Counted from the stretch's first letter, positions 22,079-34,035 are shown. The stretch: DNA of 64,000 bases from Mytilus trossulus (GCF_036588685.1 NC_086375.1:10719916-10783915), one strand, 5' to 3'. A program made the numbers and translations. The notes: a model not told the origin generated them from the letters alone.

Positions 22079-23214
22079 ATACAAAATTTCAATCCTGGTA
22101 TCTATGATTAGGTTATCTACGGCCTCCACACGATGTAAGATACATTGTTATAAAAAATCAGGGATACAATGTACTATTTCATGAATTAAAACAAATCTCT
22201 AAAGCGAAAACACACTTGAGAAACAAAGTTAGAGAAGATTGTTTTACCACAAATGCACGAGAACACCAAAATAAATTACCTTACTGACACAAGAACAAGA
22301 ACTACTTTTACACAAAAAACACGGACACAACAAAAAAACAACCAATAGAAAAAAACTCTTATAAAGCAAGGTCAATATATCCTAGCTCCGAATAGTAATA
22401 TATTGTGCTAAAGTAAAAACCAGGTATTTTGATGTTATTCTTTGGATTCAACACCTTGTCAGAATTTTTTTGGAAAGTAGGCTGATTATTGGATAACACA
22501 GAGTTGTATTCATATCATATAAATATCCTTCGATGCATTCATAATTTTTTGTCGATATTGTTATTTAACAAAAAAAGTATGTCAATTTATTGACCGACAG
22601 GTTTTAAAGACAAATTATTTTTCATAGATGACAAAAATGTTCATAAATTGCAACTATGCCTTGAGTGACATTATTTGTAAAATTTTACCCTACTGTATTT
22701 TTACCGTGAATCCGAACTACACTATTTGATTCGGAGCAACTTGAAAATATTTTGATTTCTAAATAACTTTTCAATCAATACTCATGAAAGACTTTATTTA
22801 AACCCATTCATTTTTTCCTCAATGATAGATTTTAACGGGCCAGATATAACTGTTAAACTTAACATATCACTATGTATACTCGAAATATGTTTTAGTTATC
22901 ACCACATCAATTAGGTCAAACGTTTTCTTAAAAGGGGACTGCAGTTCTTGATGTCTATTATATACGCAATATATTTTTTTTCTTCAAAATATTAGATAAT
23001 ACTTACAAAGGGTCATTCGATTAAATGCACAAAATAAAGGATTATTGTTTGTATATTTAAATGTTTCGCACGCCATGAAAAATATCGAAGCGATAGTCTT
23101 GGGACATGCTCAAACAATAAAATAGCAAGAAGTGTCTAATTAATCGTATTAATTGATGTTTCAATAAGATTGTCACAATCTGTATTCTTAAAAAATCTGT
23201 ATAATCATTTTTCT

Positions 23215-23405
23215 CTTTACTCCGGAGCACCTTAGATCACCCCTAGTTTTTGGTGGCGTTCGTGTTGCTTATTCTTAATTTTCTTTGTTGAGTCGTGTGT
23301 ACTATTGTTTGACTGTTTGTCTTTTTCATTTTTAGTCATGGCGTTGTCAGTTTATTTTCGATTTATGCGTTTTACTTTCCCTCTGGTATCTTTCGTCCCT
23401 CGGTC
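23215..23405 (+). repeat. Mussel dispersed repeat (GATCACCCCTAGTTTTTGG family)
   Basis: CCGGAGCACCTTAGATCACC, TTTTGGTGGCGTTCGTGTTG, ATGGCGTTGTCAGTTTATTT and TGGTATCTTTCGTCCCTC match 33365-33612 and 34565-34745. It is truncated at the left before the hammerhead-linked part. Confidence 0.8.
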
Positions 23406-23774
23406 ACAAATTCCACATGAACATAAATGTCTACATTATTACATGTATGTTACTGGTTTCAGCCATTTTCCTTGCTTGGACACTTACTACCGGATGTGAC
23501 TTTGAAATTGTTCGAAGGATGATGCACTTAAACATAGGATACACATTCTTCAACACATCCACACTCACCTAATTAAAGGTCATGACATTTGAGTATTTGT
23601 CACTCCTATTTGTTATCTGTATCATACCTTCCATTATAATATCAACTCAGAAAATTAGCATATTATAATGGTACTTGGTTTACGGTAAAAATTTTAATTG
23701 TACAGCTTGACTGTGGTGTTTATGGGAGATAAATAATTTGATGAATTCATTTAAAAGTGAAATAAAAATAATAT

Positions 23775-23915
23775 CGAACTCCAAGGAAAATACAAATCTT
23801 AAAGACCCTTTTCAAATGGCAAAATCATAAAGCTAAATTGATCAAATAAATATAAAACAACTGTCATATTCCTGACTTGGTACAGGCATTACCTGATTTA
23901 AACATTTAAAGGATT
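23775..23915 (+). repeat. Mussel dispersed repeat (CTGACTTGGTACAGGCATT family)
   Basis: AACTCCAAGGAAAATACAAA, TCAAATGGCAAAATC and CTGACTTGGTACAGGCATTA match 19690-19855 and 33635-34035. Confidence 0.7.
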
Positions 23916-24364
23916 TTCTCGATTCGGGGAGATATAGAACTGGCATGTTGAATATAGAATTGTTTTTGAGGGTATTCACACAGAAAAAACGAGCTGAAAT
24001 TTATGTGTGTTTGCAGGTGTTTTGACCTGTAGCTATTATATCAGTGAGAAGGAATGGATTACCAATTACACTAAAGTTGTTGTCAAATGCTTTAGTGTTA
24101 TATTTGAGTTTACTTATCTTTTTCTTTTATTATTCATTCAATTATTTTATACGGGGTTAATGTCGCAGATGTTTAACAACGAACACTCTGCTGTTGAACT
24201 GTTAGTCTCCGATTGTATCCCCCTCTAGTAGCTAGTACCCGGTATTGGCATGATAATGCAGATATTGCTTCATTGGAATTTGCTATTAATTTTTTTGGAA
24301 TCATTTCAACTTAAGGAAAGTATTTCCTTCCTGCAATTTTCTGATTTCTTGTCTAGATTTAGCT

Positions 24365-24492
24365 ATACTTTAGTTATTATTTTTCTATGCTGTGTTTTGT
24401 GCACTGTTTTTTTCTTGTTAGCCATTGCGTTGTCAGAGATTATTTTCGAATATTGAGTTTAAAAGTCCCTTCGTCATCTTTCGTCTCTCTAT
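24365..24492 (+). repeat. Diverged copy of the GATCACCCCTAG family, 3' part
   Basis: TAGCCATTGCGTTGTCAG, TTATTTTCGAAT, TTTAAAAGTCCCTTCG and CATCTTTCGTC keep the order of the 3' part of the family but are more diverged. Confidence 0.5.
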
Positions 24493-25530
24493 TTTAGTTG
24501 GTTTTTTTATTGGCCAATTCTTCAACGTTTGTATAAGTTTTGATATTTAACTGTTTTAATCTGGAGCTTTATATTAAAGACATTTATTGTAAAATTGCGC
24601 TATGGAATAGTAACATTGGTACCGTTAATGTTACAACTGACATATTTTTCATGCAATGGAGGATTAATTAAAAAACAATTAACGGAAACTTTTATTATAT
24701 AGTATAAATTGTACAAAAAATACAAATATTCAAAAAGCTTATTCACAAAAAGCTTTTCTAGCCATTGATAAGCATGTTCTTGTCTAATCAACATAAATTC
24801 GTTAATGAAAAAGCATTCTATTACAATTAAAACAAATAAATGATCTCCGTAGCATCAATAAGATGTTAATAAACAGAAACTGAATAAAATGCCATAACAG
24901 TTACATGTACAGTCAATACAGTTTGTATGAGTATTCGTCTTTATTTCGTTAAGTGAAGAACTATTTCACAATACTGAACACAAAACTTATTATTAGCCCT
25001 AGCCGTTATTTGTCTTCTCAATAAAAATGATTACAAAAATACATCATAATACAGTAGATTGATATAATATGTAAATGATAAATTTCTCTAATATCTATAT
25101 GGAATTATGATTATCTGATGCATTGCCAATACAGATTACTCTTACACTTATTATGTATATGATGCAACAAAAGTTTACCAACAATCGATGCAATAGCATA
25201 TCATGTTTGTATATTCAACTGCTCGATTTGTTTTCCTTTTCCTATTAAAACAACAACGTCTATCTATTAAATAGGCTGATACCAGTAAACTTATGCCAAA
25301 CACGTGTTCTTTTAAACAGATTAGAAAACTTCAATCTTAATAAAAAAGAAATTGTCGTAAGATAATTGTGTTGTTCTTTGAACTAGTTGGATATTTATGT
25401 GCAACTATGCATCTTATTATTCATTCGTAGGAAGTTAATGTCTTATTATCTTGGAACACAGTAAGATTTCAATCTTAGCTTATTCCTATCATTTTGAAAA
25501 TAGTAGATAACTGTTTCACCCTTTAAAAAA

Positions 25531-27464
25531 TCATGGCTGAAATCTTATGCATTGTTTTGCATTAGGACACACTAACAAATGTTCGAACAACATTTTCTGT
25601 AACTGTTCCTTCTCTTTACGCAGTTCTTTTACTTCGTTTGTCTTTTTCATATTGTCAGCTTCTTGTGCTTGTATTTTCTACAAACAAAATATCAGGTTGA
25701 TTTTAAAGTAGAGTATGATAAAAATACATTTCACAATACAGAATGTTAATAACATCATTGCATTTTACTTAGTTTTACTATTGTAAGGAAATAAAAAGAT
25801 ATTGTGTTAGAAAGTCATAAATCGATATAGAAAAAAATCCGGTTTACAAACTTAAACAAGTTGAAACACATCAACTATGAGAGGAAGACAAATGAACAAC
25901 AGTAACACTGTAGTGCAACAAAAACAAATGCCAACATGCATAGAAACAAACTATTTGATAACAAATGCCAGACTTTGAACAGGACATTTTAAGAAAAAAA
26001 ATGGTTTTAACCTTGTTTGACTAGCCAAAAAACCTCCCGATTTATGACAGAGTTTAAAACTATTCCTTTCATATACCAATATATACAAGTTTAAAATATT
26101 TTGAATGCTAATTTTTTTCTCGTTCCCAACCTTGAATAGAAGCGATGAAGTACTCTTCTTCTTTTCGCGAAATCTATGCGCTGCTTGTCTGTTTTGTTCA
26201 CGTCGTCTGTCAATTTTAATCTGTTCTTCAACTGTCAGCTGAAATGAAATTGTAAATTGTGATAATTCACAAAATATAACAATACTCTTGTGATTAAATG
26301 GATTTAACAAACAATAGATATAAAGAAGTCCTATTCCCGATTGTGGTACTTGACTGATAAATAAAGACAACAGTAGAATACGGATGTTCAAAAGTCATAA
26401 ATCGAGTTAGAGAGAAAAAAATAAATCACGTGGATTCACAATGCGGATGACGCATTCATAGCAGCAACAGACACTTACCTTGTGAACGCACCCTGTCTCA
26501 CTCCTTTTTGAGTTCCTGCGTTTCTGCCAGTTTGTGTTTGACACCTTGGTATGTCTACTTATTGATGATTATGATATCGGTAAACAAGTGTGATTTAATT
26601 TTCCTTCATATCTTACCATACAAAGCTCTTATTCCTTGTCAGAAATTCTAAATAACTTAAGTTCAGTTTTACTTTGATCAGCTCTTTACGATTTTCAAAG
26701 AGTTTTCATTTCATATGATATATAATTTGTCCTCTAAATTCACTTAAGAGACGTTAATTTTCAAAATCAACAATTAGGTGCAATAAAATTCGTATTGTTT
26801 ATGTAATTACCGCTAGAATAATATCAGTCATATTATGGGTTTCACTTGTGCTTCTGTGAACATTTAATACCAACACTGAAGTGGTTTCCTTGTAATAAAG
26901 TCTTGATCTTTCTGTGTTATGCTTTTCGTATAAGTTTTTTTTTGGTTTTTTTTTTTATCTCTTTATTTTGGGTGATATCCCCGTTTCATTTTTTCAATTT
27001 ACCATGTTTACTTCGATTTGTGACTGACCCTTGCCTGTTTCCTTATTTTGAATGTACAGAAAAAAAATTTGATATGATTACCATTTAGAATATTCATAAC
27101 TAATGGACAAGATTAAGAAAATTAACATATATAAATTAAAAACATACTGAGCAAACTGGATAATTGCCAGAATTTGCAACAACACATGGCAGTCGTTTCT
27201 AATATTCGAATGTTAAGATTTTCCGTTTACCTCATATATTTTCTTTTCGTGTATCTCAACTTTTAGTTCCTCTTTTCCTTGCTTGTGACGTCTAGACTTT
27301 ATTGTGTACTTTAGATCTTCTTTAATCAGAGGAGCTAGGTTACCAGTTTTTAAAGCTAATAATGTAGCATCAAGCAACGTGTTGTTGTTGTTTTCCAATT
27401 TTAAAATGTCTTCCCATGATTCATCTTCTACAGTCTGTAAGCTTGTATTATCGATGGCGAGCAT
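25531..27464 (-). CDS. bZIP transcription factor, ATF3/Fos-type, copy 2 (3 exons)
   Basis: Exons are 27231-27464 (78 codons), 26131-26238 (36 codons) and 25531-25677 (48 codons plus TGA), all phase 0; 162 residues. ATG at 27464 is chosen because an acceptor (TTTTTATTTTAG) lies just upstream of it; the longer frame to 27506 would run through that acceptor. Exon 1 has LAPLIKEDLKYTIKSRR (residues ~45-61). Exon 2 has NRQAAHRFR with the N-x7-R signature and the same Phe as the other copies. Exon 3 starts KIQ and has zipper Leu 21 and 28 plus His 35 counted from the first zipper Leu; Gln and Lys replace two inner leucines, so the zipper should be selective or weak. The exon 2 donor AAG|GTTGGG is a poor match to consensus. 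A dispersed repeat fills much of intron 2. Family expectation is a nuclear stress-response regulator; this is not shown by the sequence. Confidence 0.85.
25815..26030 (+). repeat. Mussel dispersed repeat in intron 2 of bZIP copy 2
   Basis: AAAAATCCGGTTTACAAACT, GAAACACATCAACTATGAGA and GAACAGGACATTTTAAG match 16678-16895. A small remnant lies near 26397-26420. Confidence 0.75.
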
Positions 27465-27672
27465 TTTGTAAAATATTGAAACTAAAATAAAAAGATATTT
27501 TATCAAAAGAAGTTCATGTTCTACAAGAGTTAGAAAAAAACTCGAATTTAATGTAAAAAATATGAAATGACATTCTTTCTATTATATTCGTATGTTGTAA
27601 TATGAAATTATACCAGATAAAACATATATTCAGATAAGTCTGTAAATCTTTTGACAGTTTCTTTTCCCTTGC

Positions 27673-27700
27673 TTACTCAGCATTTGTTTTACGCATGCGC
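27673..27700 (-). promoter_or_regulatory. AP-1/MARE-like plus NRF1-like module of bZIP copy 2
   Basis: On the minus strand TGCTGAGTAAGCA (27670-27682) differs by one base from the Maf/AP-1 consensus TGCTGAGTCAGCA. GCATGCGC (27693-27700), an NRF1-like core, follows 20 bp away. The same pair with 19-bp spacing is upstream of copy 3 (38817-38843). It lies about 210 bp before the ATG. Confidence 0.5.
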
Positions 27701-27719
27701 ATACGTAGTTTAGGTTAAC

Positions 27720-29760
27720 GTAATTTCTATAGTTAGATTCTTGTGCAATATTATTAGATATGGAAAGAGCAACAACTCTTGCTGTTTTGAATTAATAGTA
27801 ATACTAAAATAGACGTGCACATTCTATAATGTTAATGTCATGATTACCTTCATGAAAAATATGATAGCTTTAATAGTTTATCTGTTCAAAGTAATCAAAC
27901 CTACATTAGATTTCAATTTGCATATATTTTCAATTTGCAATTATAGAAAAGAAAAGAACAATTTTCAATCTATCATGAGGTGTGCAATTTTGATACTCAA
28001 AAATTTGAATTGAGACAACGTGATCATAGAGGATGTAGAATATAGACATATATTACTAGTATCCTCGGTGAAAGGAGGGAGATGGACGTGAAAATGATAT
28101 GCGTCGTCTCAAGCGCTTGTCTTTATTAAACTCCACCAAGAATGCTCAAAAGCAAAAATTGTATGTCAAGGGTATATAGATGAGATCCTTATTTGTGAGC
28201 ACTTTATTACAAAAAAACGGACTTAAAATAATAGCATTTTTTCACTCATTAAAAGATTTAAACCAAAATAAAATCAAGTTATCAACATGACAACTTAGTT
28301 AGTTTTGGATACCATTGGAGACTAATCGTCCACCATCAGCTATATCGATCATGCACTAGGAAATGAAATAACATGTTTAAATTGTTTAAATTGATCACGA
28401 ATATAAAGAATGTTTAATGCCAAAAAATATTGAAAATAAAGGATGTTTTAAACCCGAATCTTATGAAGAGCTATATGACCGAAGAGGAACTACAAAAATA
28501 GCTAAATGACTCTGAGAACAACTTTGCTTATAATACACAAACTATAACATTTTAAACTTTAGAAGAAACTAAAGCTTGTATACACACATGCCGTAACAAT
28601 ATATGACTTAATTGCACTAGTTTTTGGTTTGTTCAGTTTTTAATGCTCTTCAAGGCGAAAAATAGCAAGGGAATTTCAACCTTATAGGTCGAATTCATTT
28701 TGTATAAACTTACACCACCATTGCAAATAAAAAGATAATGATCAAAAGACAAACAACAATATCCAAAACACCACATAGAAAACTAAAGACTTAGCAACAC
28801 GAACCACACATAAATTCGGGTTGTACGCGGGTGTTCCAGACCACTTCGGACAAAACCCGCATCAGATATACCAAATATCATTCTGGATATCTTTAATGAG
28901 ATTCTTCATTTACATTTACTTTTCAGTTAAATATTTGGATGCAATAACAAAAAAGACCCTAATTTGTATAATTCTTTGGTTAACTTCATGTAGAGGCAAA
29001 TTTCACCTCTATTTTTGTTTTGTGTCTACTATACAATCCTATTTTTCAGTATGGGATGATTGGTTTTTATGGTGTGGATGAGCATTTTTTGGTGTGATTT
29101 GTCTTACTCTTACTGAAAAGTTAATCCCCTATTTCAGTTTCGTCTGTCATTTGCAGAAGAAACCTTTGAACATATAACAGTCAAACATTAGTCTTGATTT
29201 TAATCCATCTTTGTTGTTATTGTCTTACCTCATTATGTAATTAGGTTATATACATACATGTCAAAATCGTTTATAAAAAGGGATGTCTGACATTTAGAAT
29301 TTCTAACGTGTCTGAACATGCTAAATTTTAGTAATTTCAAGGGTGATTCCCCTTTTGCCGCTAGAAAACTCGATATCATTAATCAATAACAGCCTAATAA
29401 TTTTACATTATGAATACAAACTATACATGTAAATATATGAGTATAGGTCTATACTGTAACTTACGAGACAATATTTTCTGATGAAATAATTTTCTAGGTC
29501 AGTTTTGTTCGCGTAGACAGTAAAATGTTATCATCGTTTATCTTTGATTTGTAATATAATTATTTCAGAATAATATTTATTACAATTATTGAAAGCCTTG
29601 AATGTCAAATTGATATTTTATAAATAGTACAAGTATTATAAAATTCATATCCAGACCAACTATTTACATTCACATAATCATATATTAAATACACTTTAAT
29701 ATAATGTTGACAGCTCAATTTATATTGTAGTTTAGTTTAATATATGTATTCTTATATAAA
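27720..29760. other. Intergenic, no gene seen
   Basis: AT-rich. Contains a partial dispersed repeat at 28725-28835 (listed) and the anchor TTTTCTGATGAAATAA at about 29476 that recurs near the other duplicated segments (31729, 40175). Confidence 0.45.
28725..28835 (-). repeat. Partial copy of the GATCACCCCTAG family
   Basis: Reverse orientation: ACACCACATAGAAAACTAAA, TTAGCAACACGAACC and GGGTGTTCCAGACCACTTCGG are recognisable but diverged from 7536-7795. Confidence 0.5.
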
Positions 29761-29761
29761 G

Positions 29762-29930
29762 CATGCTATTTGGATATGTACACTTACATAAAATTGCCTC
29801 AGCTATTGTGCATTTATACGTTTGCTTCTTTCAAATTTGCCTCGTCATGTGTAAAACGTATAAGAAACGTTCTATGTTTAAATTTACATTGTGAGGATTC
29901 CAACGGAAAACACCTTTTTCTATAAATATA
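29762..29930 (-). pseudogene. Broken copy of an unidentified exon (see 32068-32188)
   Basis: Aligns along its whole length with 32041-32210, including acceptor and donor (GTAAGTG). The frame reads CFPLESSQ, then a diverged middle, then DEANLKEANV and hits a TAA, with a second stop after it. The partner copy stays open through this point. This copy is therefore a dead duplicate. The protein family is not recognised. Confidence 0.55.
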
Positions 29931-30694
29931 ACATCTTCAATCATTCATTAACTATATATTTGCTGGAGGCTTATAGTTCAATCGGAATGATGTGTATGAG
30001 AATAATGAATCAGTTTTCAATTATTGTTTTACGTATCGAATTACATAGTAGTTTTGTGTTTCTATTAAAATCTTATTTTATAATGACTATATAATGTATT
30101 TACCCTGCGGCTAAAACAAACAGCTTTAACATGTTTTAACAGGAATATCTATAAATAAATAATTGCATGTAACACCCTGATAATACCAATATAATACATT
30201 TTAATTTTTCATTCTTTGAAATAATACTAAAAAAATTCTCTTACTTGGATTTATTAGTATCGCCGTTATTATGCAAATTCACTCAATTCATTAATTTCAG
30301 CAGACGAGAAAACATTTATTTTATATTATACAAAAAAAATGTCACTCTATACATACTATTCATTCATCGTGAATAATATAATAATTTAAGATATGTTTAT
30401 CCTATATTTGTAATTTAAAAGATATAAGTACCCAAATGTTAAGTAATTAACAATACATACGTATACTGATTAGGAATATTTCCTACACTTTCACACCACT
30501 GACAAATCAAAATGAGAAGGATGTTTGTACCTTCGAACACTCTTTATCTATGTAATTGAACGATTGGTGTTGATGTGATCGTTTAACTTGACAAACTTCG
30601 CAGTATGAGCTCGCAGTATGTGTATGTGTATGTTGCAATGAAGGTACCATGCAGATGCCATCTTTTACTTTGTTATTTTTATTCTTTGAAAAAA

Positions 30695-30780
30695 CTCCAA
30701 GGATAATTCAAAAGGGAAATGTCTTCATTGAATCGACCAAACACGTCAAATGAAAAAGTTTGTTAGCCGAATTGATAAAG
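30695..30780 (+). repeat. Remnant of the CTGACTTGGTACAGGCATT family
   Basis: AACTCCAAGGATAATTCAAA and CCAAACACGTCAAATGAAAA match the left part of 33635-34035. Confidence 0.45.
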
Positions 30781-30884
30781 TGTTTTTTTCCAGAGCTGAA
30801 CCCACCATTTTTCTTTAATCATTTCCTGTATGAAGTCCGGAATATAGATTTTATTTCAAATAGTCCCCTTATATGTATGTTGGT

Positions 30885-31065
30885 ATCTGTTTTTGTTGCA
30901 GTTTATTGTTTCTGTTGTGCCATTGGTTTCCTTTTATAGTTGATGGGTTTCCCTCGGTTTTAGTTTGTGACCTGGATCCCCCCCCCCCCCCACCCCCACG
31001 TAATCGAATTATGACTATTGAACAGCGGTATACTATACAGTACTGTAAATAAGTTGCCTTTCTTT
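30885..31065 (-). repeat. Dispersed repeat (CCGGGTTACAAACT family), with C-run
   Basis: Reverse copy: GTTTCCCTCGGTTTTAG, TAGTTTGTGACCTGGAT and GAACAGCGGTATACTA match 33760-33960. A near-pure C run interrupts it at about 30979-30999. Confidence 0.6.
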
Positions 31066-31182
31066 AACTCATCTATGTATCATTTCTTCAGACGCAGAAA
31101 GTGCATATTTTACAAAACTATCTCACATTAAATAGTTGATAATACTTTGTGGCTAAAAAAGTAAAATATATAGTTTTCAAAG

Positions 31183-31385
31183 GTACCAGGATTCTAATTT
31201 AGTTCGCCAGATGCGCGTTTTGTCTTCTTAATTAAGAATCATCAGTGACGCTGGAAGAAAAAAAATATAAAGCCCAAAGTACAAAGTAGAAGAGCATTGA
31301 GGATCAAATCTTCCAAAAAAGTTTTGCCAAATACGGCTAAGGTAATCTATGTCTGGGATAAGAAAATCCTTAGTTTTTTAAAGCA
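31183..31385 (-). mobile_element. Retrozyme-like monomer, reverse copy
   Basis: On the minus strand it begins near AAACTAAGGATTTTCTTATC, continues CCTTAGCCGTATTTGGCA, then the hammerhead, and ends AATCCTGGTACC. It extends the monomer further 5' than the copy at 21057. Confidence 0.7.
31202..31255 (-). ncRNA. Hammerhead ribozyme-like motif 4
   Basis: Minus strand: GCGTCA, CTGATGA intact, a self-complementary stem II (TTCTTAATTAAGAA), then GACAAAACG where GAAAC is expected, GCATC as cleavage triplet region and TGGCG closing stem I. The GAAA box is damaged. Confidence 0.6.
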
Positions 31386-32067
31386 GAACTTTTCTTGAAG
31401 TGAATAATATTTTGTATAAATTTTCTCAATCGATGTTATGCCTAAATGCTTTTATTTTGATGTATTCCTTCGAATTTTACAATAACGATTGTATAAGTTA
31501 CACTCATTCTATGTTGCGGTGAGAATCTTTTTTCCTCATTTAAAAAACTATTGTGTGTAATGTTAAGTAGGAAAAAATTAGAGGTTGTTTCCCTTTAACC
31601 ACCGGGAGAGATTGTTTTGAATTGAAATAACTACACGTTTTACCTAGTACAATTGTATTGTTTCAGATTTAATTTAATTGTGAGGAAAAATATGAGAGAA
31701 AAGGTTAACTTATTTTACGACGAATATTTTCTGATGAAATAATAATCAAGGTCAACGAGATTTGCGTCAAAAAAGTGTTTTTATTATATGTATCGCGATT
31801 TGGAAATAATTAAGCTAGTATCTATTCAGAAACAAAATCAATAGTTATACCATAAGAAAAGATTAAAAAAAGAGATTGAAGTCATTGAACGTCTCTGAAT
31901 ATGATATTGAGTGAGATCACTTTAATAAGCCATTCTTATCTACATATATACTTGTCAAATCTTTAATCATGTATACAGAAGAACTATGACAACTGATTAT
32001 TATTGTAGATAAGTTGTACATTCATAAACATTATTCTAGAACATGCTATTTGGAAACATACACTTAC

Positions 32068-32188
32068 ATTGTCTCTGATTAAGTACACAAGTTCGTTTGC
32101 TTCTTTCAAATTTGCCTCGTCATTTGCAATACGTATACGAAACGTCTTGTGTTTATATTTATCTTGGGAGGATTCCAAAGGAAAACAC
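32068..32188 (-). CDS. Unidentified single exon, intact copy
   Basis: A 121-nt segment between an acceptor (ATAGAAACAG) and a strong donor (AAT|GTAAGTG) is open for 40 codons: CFPLESSQDKYKHK, FRIRIANDEANLKEANEL and VYLIRDN in order. It starts with one carried-over base and ends in phase 0. It is charged, without membrane segment. A second, broken copy lies 2.3 kb to the left. I do not recognise the protein and found no partner exons in the window. It may be a lost exon of a duplicated neighbour gene. Confidence 0.4.
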
Positions 32189-32363
32189 CTGTTTCTATAA
32201 ATATAATATATATGATTGAAGAGCCTTGTGGTTATAAGTCACGGCATGACTGTGGAACTGCTGCAGGCTATTAACAAGTATTATGAAGATGAATCGTTTA
32301 TTCGTAGAATTGAAGTAGTTTTCTACGAAATGAACTTTATTTAGCCTTTTTAACCTCTTTTTT

Positions 32364-32418
32364 ATTCGATCGTCACTGATGGGTCTCGTTTTAGACGAAA
32401 CGCGCGTCTGACGTAAAT
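32364..32418 (+). ncRNA. Hammerhead ribozyme-like motif 5 (best stem set)
   Basis: CGTCA pairs with TGACG (stem I, a U-A pair where other copies have U-G). Stem II GTCT/AGAC is complete around CGTTTT. GAAAC and GTC are intact. The single core change is CTGATGG for CTGATGA. It is followed by AATCCTGGTATCTATGATGA as in the other copies. Confidence 0.7.
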
Positions 32419-33164
32419 GAAAAATTACAATCCTGGTATCTATGATGAATTTATTTTTTTCTACGAAATGAGCTGATTTCTGTGTTTAAATAACCGTGCA
32501 TTTGACTGCTTCATTTTCATTAAAGAAAATTACTGTATCAAAAACAATCAGCCATAAAATGTATTGTTTATTCAAATAAATAATTAAACTAAATATTGTT
32601 AAATCTTTGATTTGCATTGATCTTTTTCAATCTTTGAGAGATTTGTGGGATTACCGAAATCATGTCGTACACAAGTCTGTCAATTAAAAACTTGCATATA
32701 TGTATTTTGAAAGATTAAAAAAAAAAGAATCACTCTATAGTTTTCGTCTAATTGGGTTTGATTAAAAATTAAAAATTATTAGTAAATGTAAAATATAAAT
32801 TCGTTATTACGAATTTGGGTTTTTATAGTAATTTTTTTTTTGTTCCACTTCTCATTACCCTTATAATTCAACAATGGAATATTGACCCGGCTGTATTGAA
32901 TTTGGCTATTATTTAAGGTCCTTTGATCACATAGTCGTATGTCGTATACATCTTTTGATTTCAAATTTTGACTCTAAGCGTTCCTTGTGAAGGTAATTCC
33001 ACGAAAGTGTTTCGTTCGTACCTAATTTCTTAAATGTTATTTTCATTTTCTAACACCAGATCAATTTTCTGCTATTGGTACATCAGTAGTTAGAGTATCG
33101 GTACTAACTTGCCTAATTTATAACAAACATTTCTCTGTTGATAACGTGTTTTTTTTTTTTGGCA

Positions 33165-33612
33165 AAAGGTGTTCCTAATGAAGAGGAATCTCGAATAACG
33201 CGTCGGACGCAATCAGTTTATAATTTTATGGACGCCATTACGAGTTGGTTGACCGTTATGGAATGACCGTTTCACTGATGATATCGGATACGTTCCTAAC
33301 GTCGTAACTACAATCCCCTCCCTTTTCATGAATGTTACCTACCGAATTAGACTATTTGTAATAATATGAGCAACACGACAGGTGCCATGGCCACATGTGG
33401 AGCAGGATCTGCTTACCCTTTCGGAGCATCTGAGATCACCCCTAGTTATTGGTGGGGTTCGTGTTGCTTATTCTTTAGTTTTCTATGTTATATCATGTGA
33501 ACTATTGTTTGTCTGTTTGTCTTTTTCATTTTTAGCTATGGCGTTGTCAGTTTATTTTCGATTTACGAGTTTGACTGTCCCTCTGGTATCTTTCGTCCCT
33601 CTTTTATAAAGT
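33165..33612 (+). mobile_element. Longer copy of the GATCACCCCTAG family with hammerhead-like head
   Basis: Begins with a hammerhead-like motif (33169-33210), continues TTTATGGACGCCATTACGAG, GTCGTAACTACAATCCCC, GAGCAACACGACAGGTGCC, GAGCAGGATCTGCTTACCC and ends TCTTTCGTCCCTCTTTTAT. It is the longest copy of the family in the window and ties the family to a hammerhead-type start. I cannot say from the sequence whether this is a retrozyme or the end of a Penelope-like element. Confidence 0.65.
33169..33210 (+). ncRNA. Hammerhead-like motif 6, different family
   Basis: GTGTTC pairs fully with GGACGC across the motif (stem I). The core reads CTAATGA (one change), stem II is GAG/CTC around GAAT, and GAATAACGCGTC resembles GAAACGCGTC with two inserted bases. 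Probably inactive. Confidence 0.45.
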
Positions 33613-33634
33613 CTAATAAGTATAATCACAAAAA

Positions 33635-34035
33635 GACTGAACTTCGAGGATAATTCAAAACGGAAATTTCCCAATCAAATGGCAACATCAAACGAATGGA
33701 TAACAACAACAGGCACTCGTCTCAGAAAAAAAATATCCTATATATCTTTATATAACACCTTATAGTACTAGGATTTTGTCTAATGCTTAGTCCGTTTCTG
33801 TGTGTGTTACATTTTAATGTTGTGTCGTTGTTCTCCTCATATATTGAATGCGTTTCCCTAAGTTTTAGTTTATTACCCCGATTTTGTTTTTTGTCCATGG
33901 ATTTATGAGTTTTGAACAGCGGTATACTACTGTTGCCTTTATTTATAGGGGGAAATTCTGAGACGTGTGCCTGTGATAACAACAGTCATATTCCTGACTT
34001 GGTACAGGCATTTTCTTCAGTAGAAATTGAAATGG
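33635..34035. repeat. Composite of two dispersed repeat families
   Basis: The left part (ATAATTCAAAACGGAAATTT, AATGGCAACATCAAACGAAT) and the right end (CTGACTTGGTACAGGCATTT) belong to the 19690 family. They enclose a reverse copy of the 16678 family (33722-33960: CTAATGCTTAGTCCGTTTC, GTTTCCCTAAGTTTTAG). It is a nested insertion. Confidence 0.65.

Larger units (their letters stand above)
22113..25530. other. Intergenic, repeats only
   Basis: No supported gene. Contains repeat copies at 23215-23405, 23775-23915 and 24365-24492, listed separately. The 3' untranslated region of bZIP copy 2 must lie at the right end; the closest minus-strand AATAAA I see is near 24942, about 590 nt past the stop codon, and is uncertain. 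Confidence 0.4.

Noticed and set aside
27465..27506. Fourteen extra N-terminal codons for bZIP copy 2
   Set aside because: They translate the polypyrimidine tract and acceptor before the ATG at 27464; the shorter start matches copies 1 and 3.
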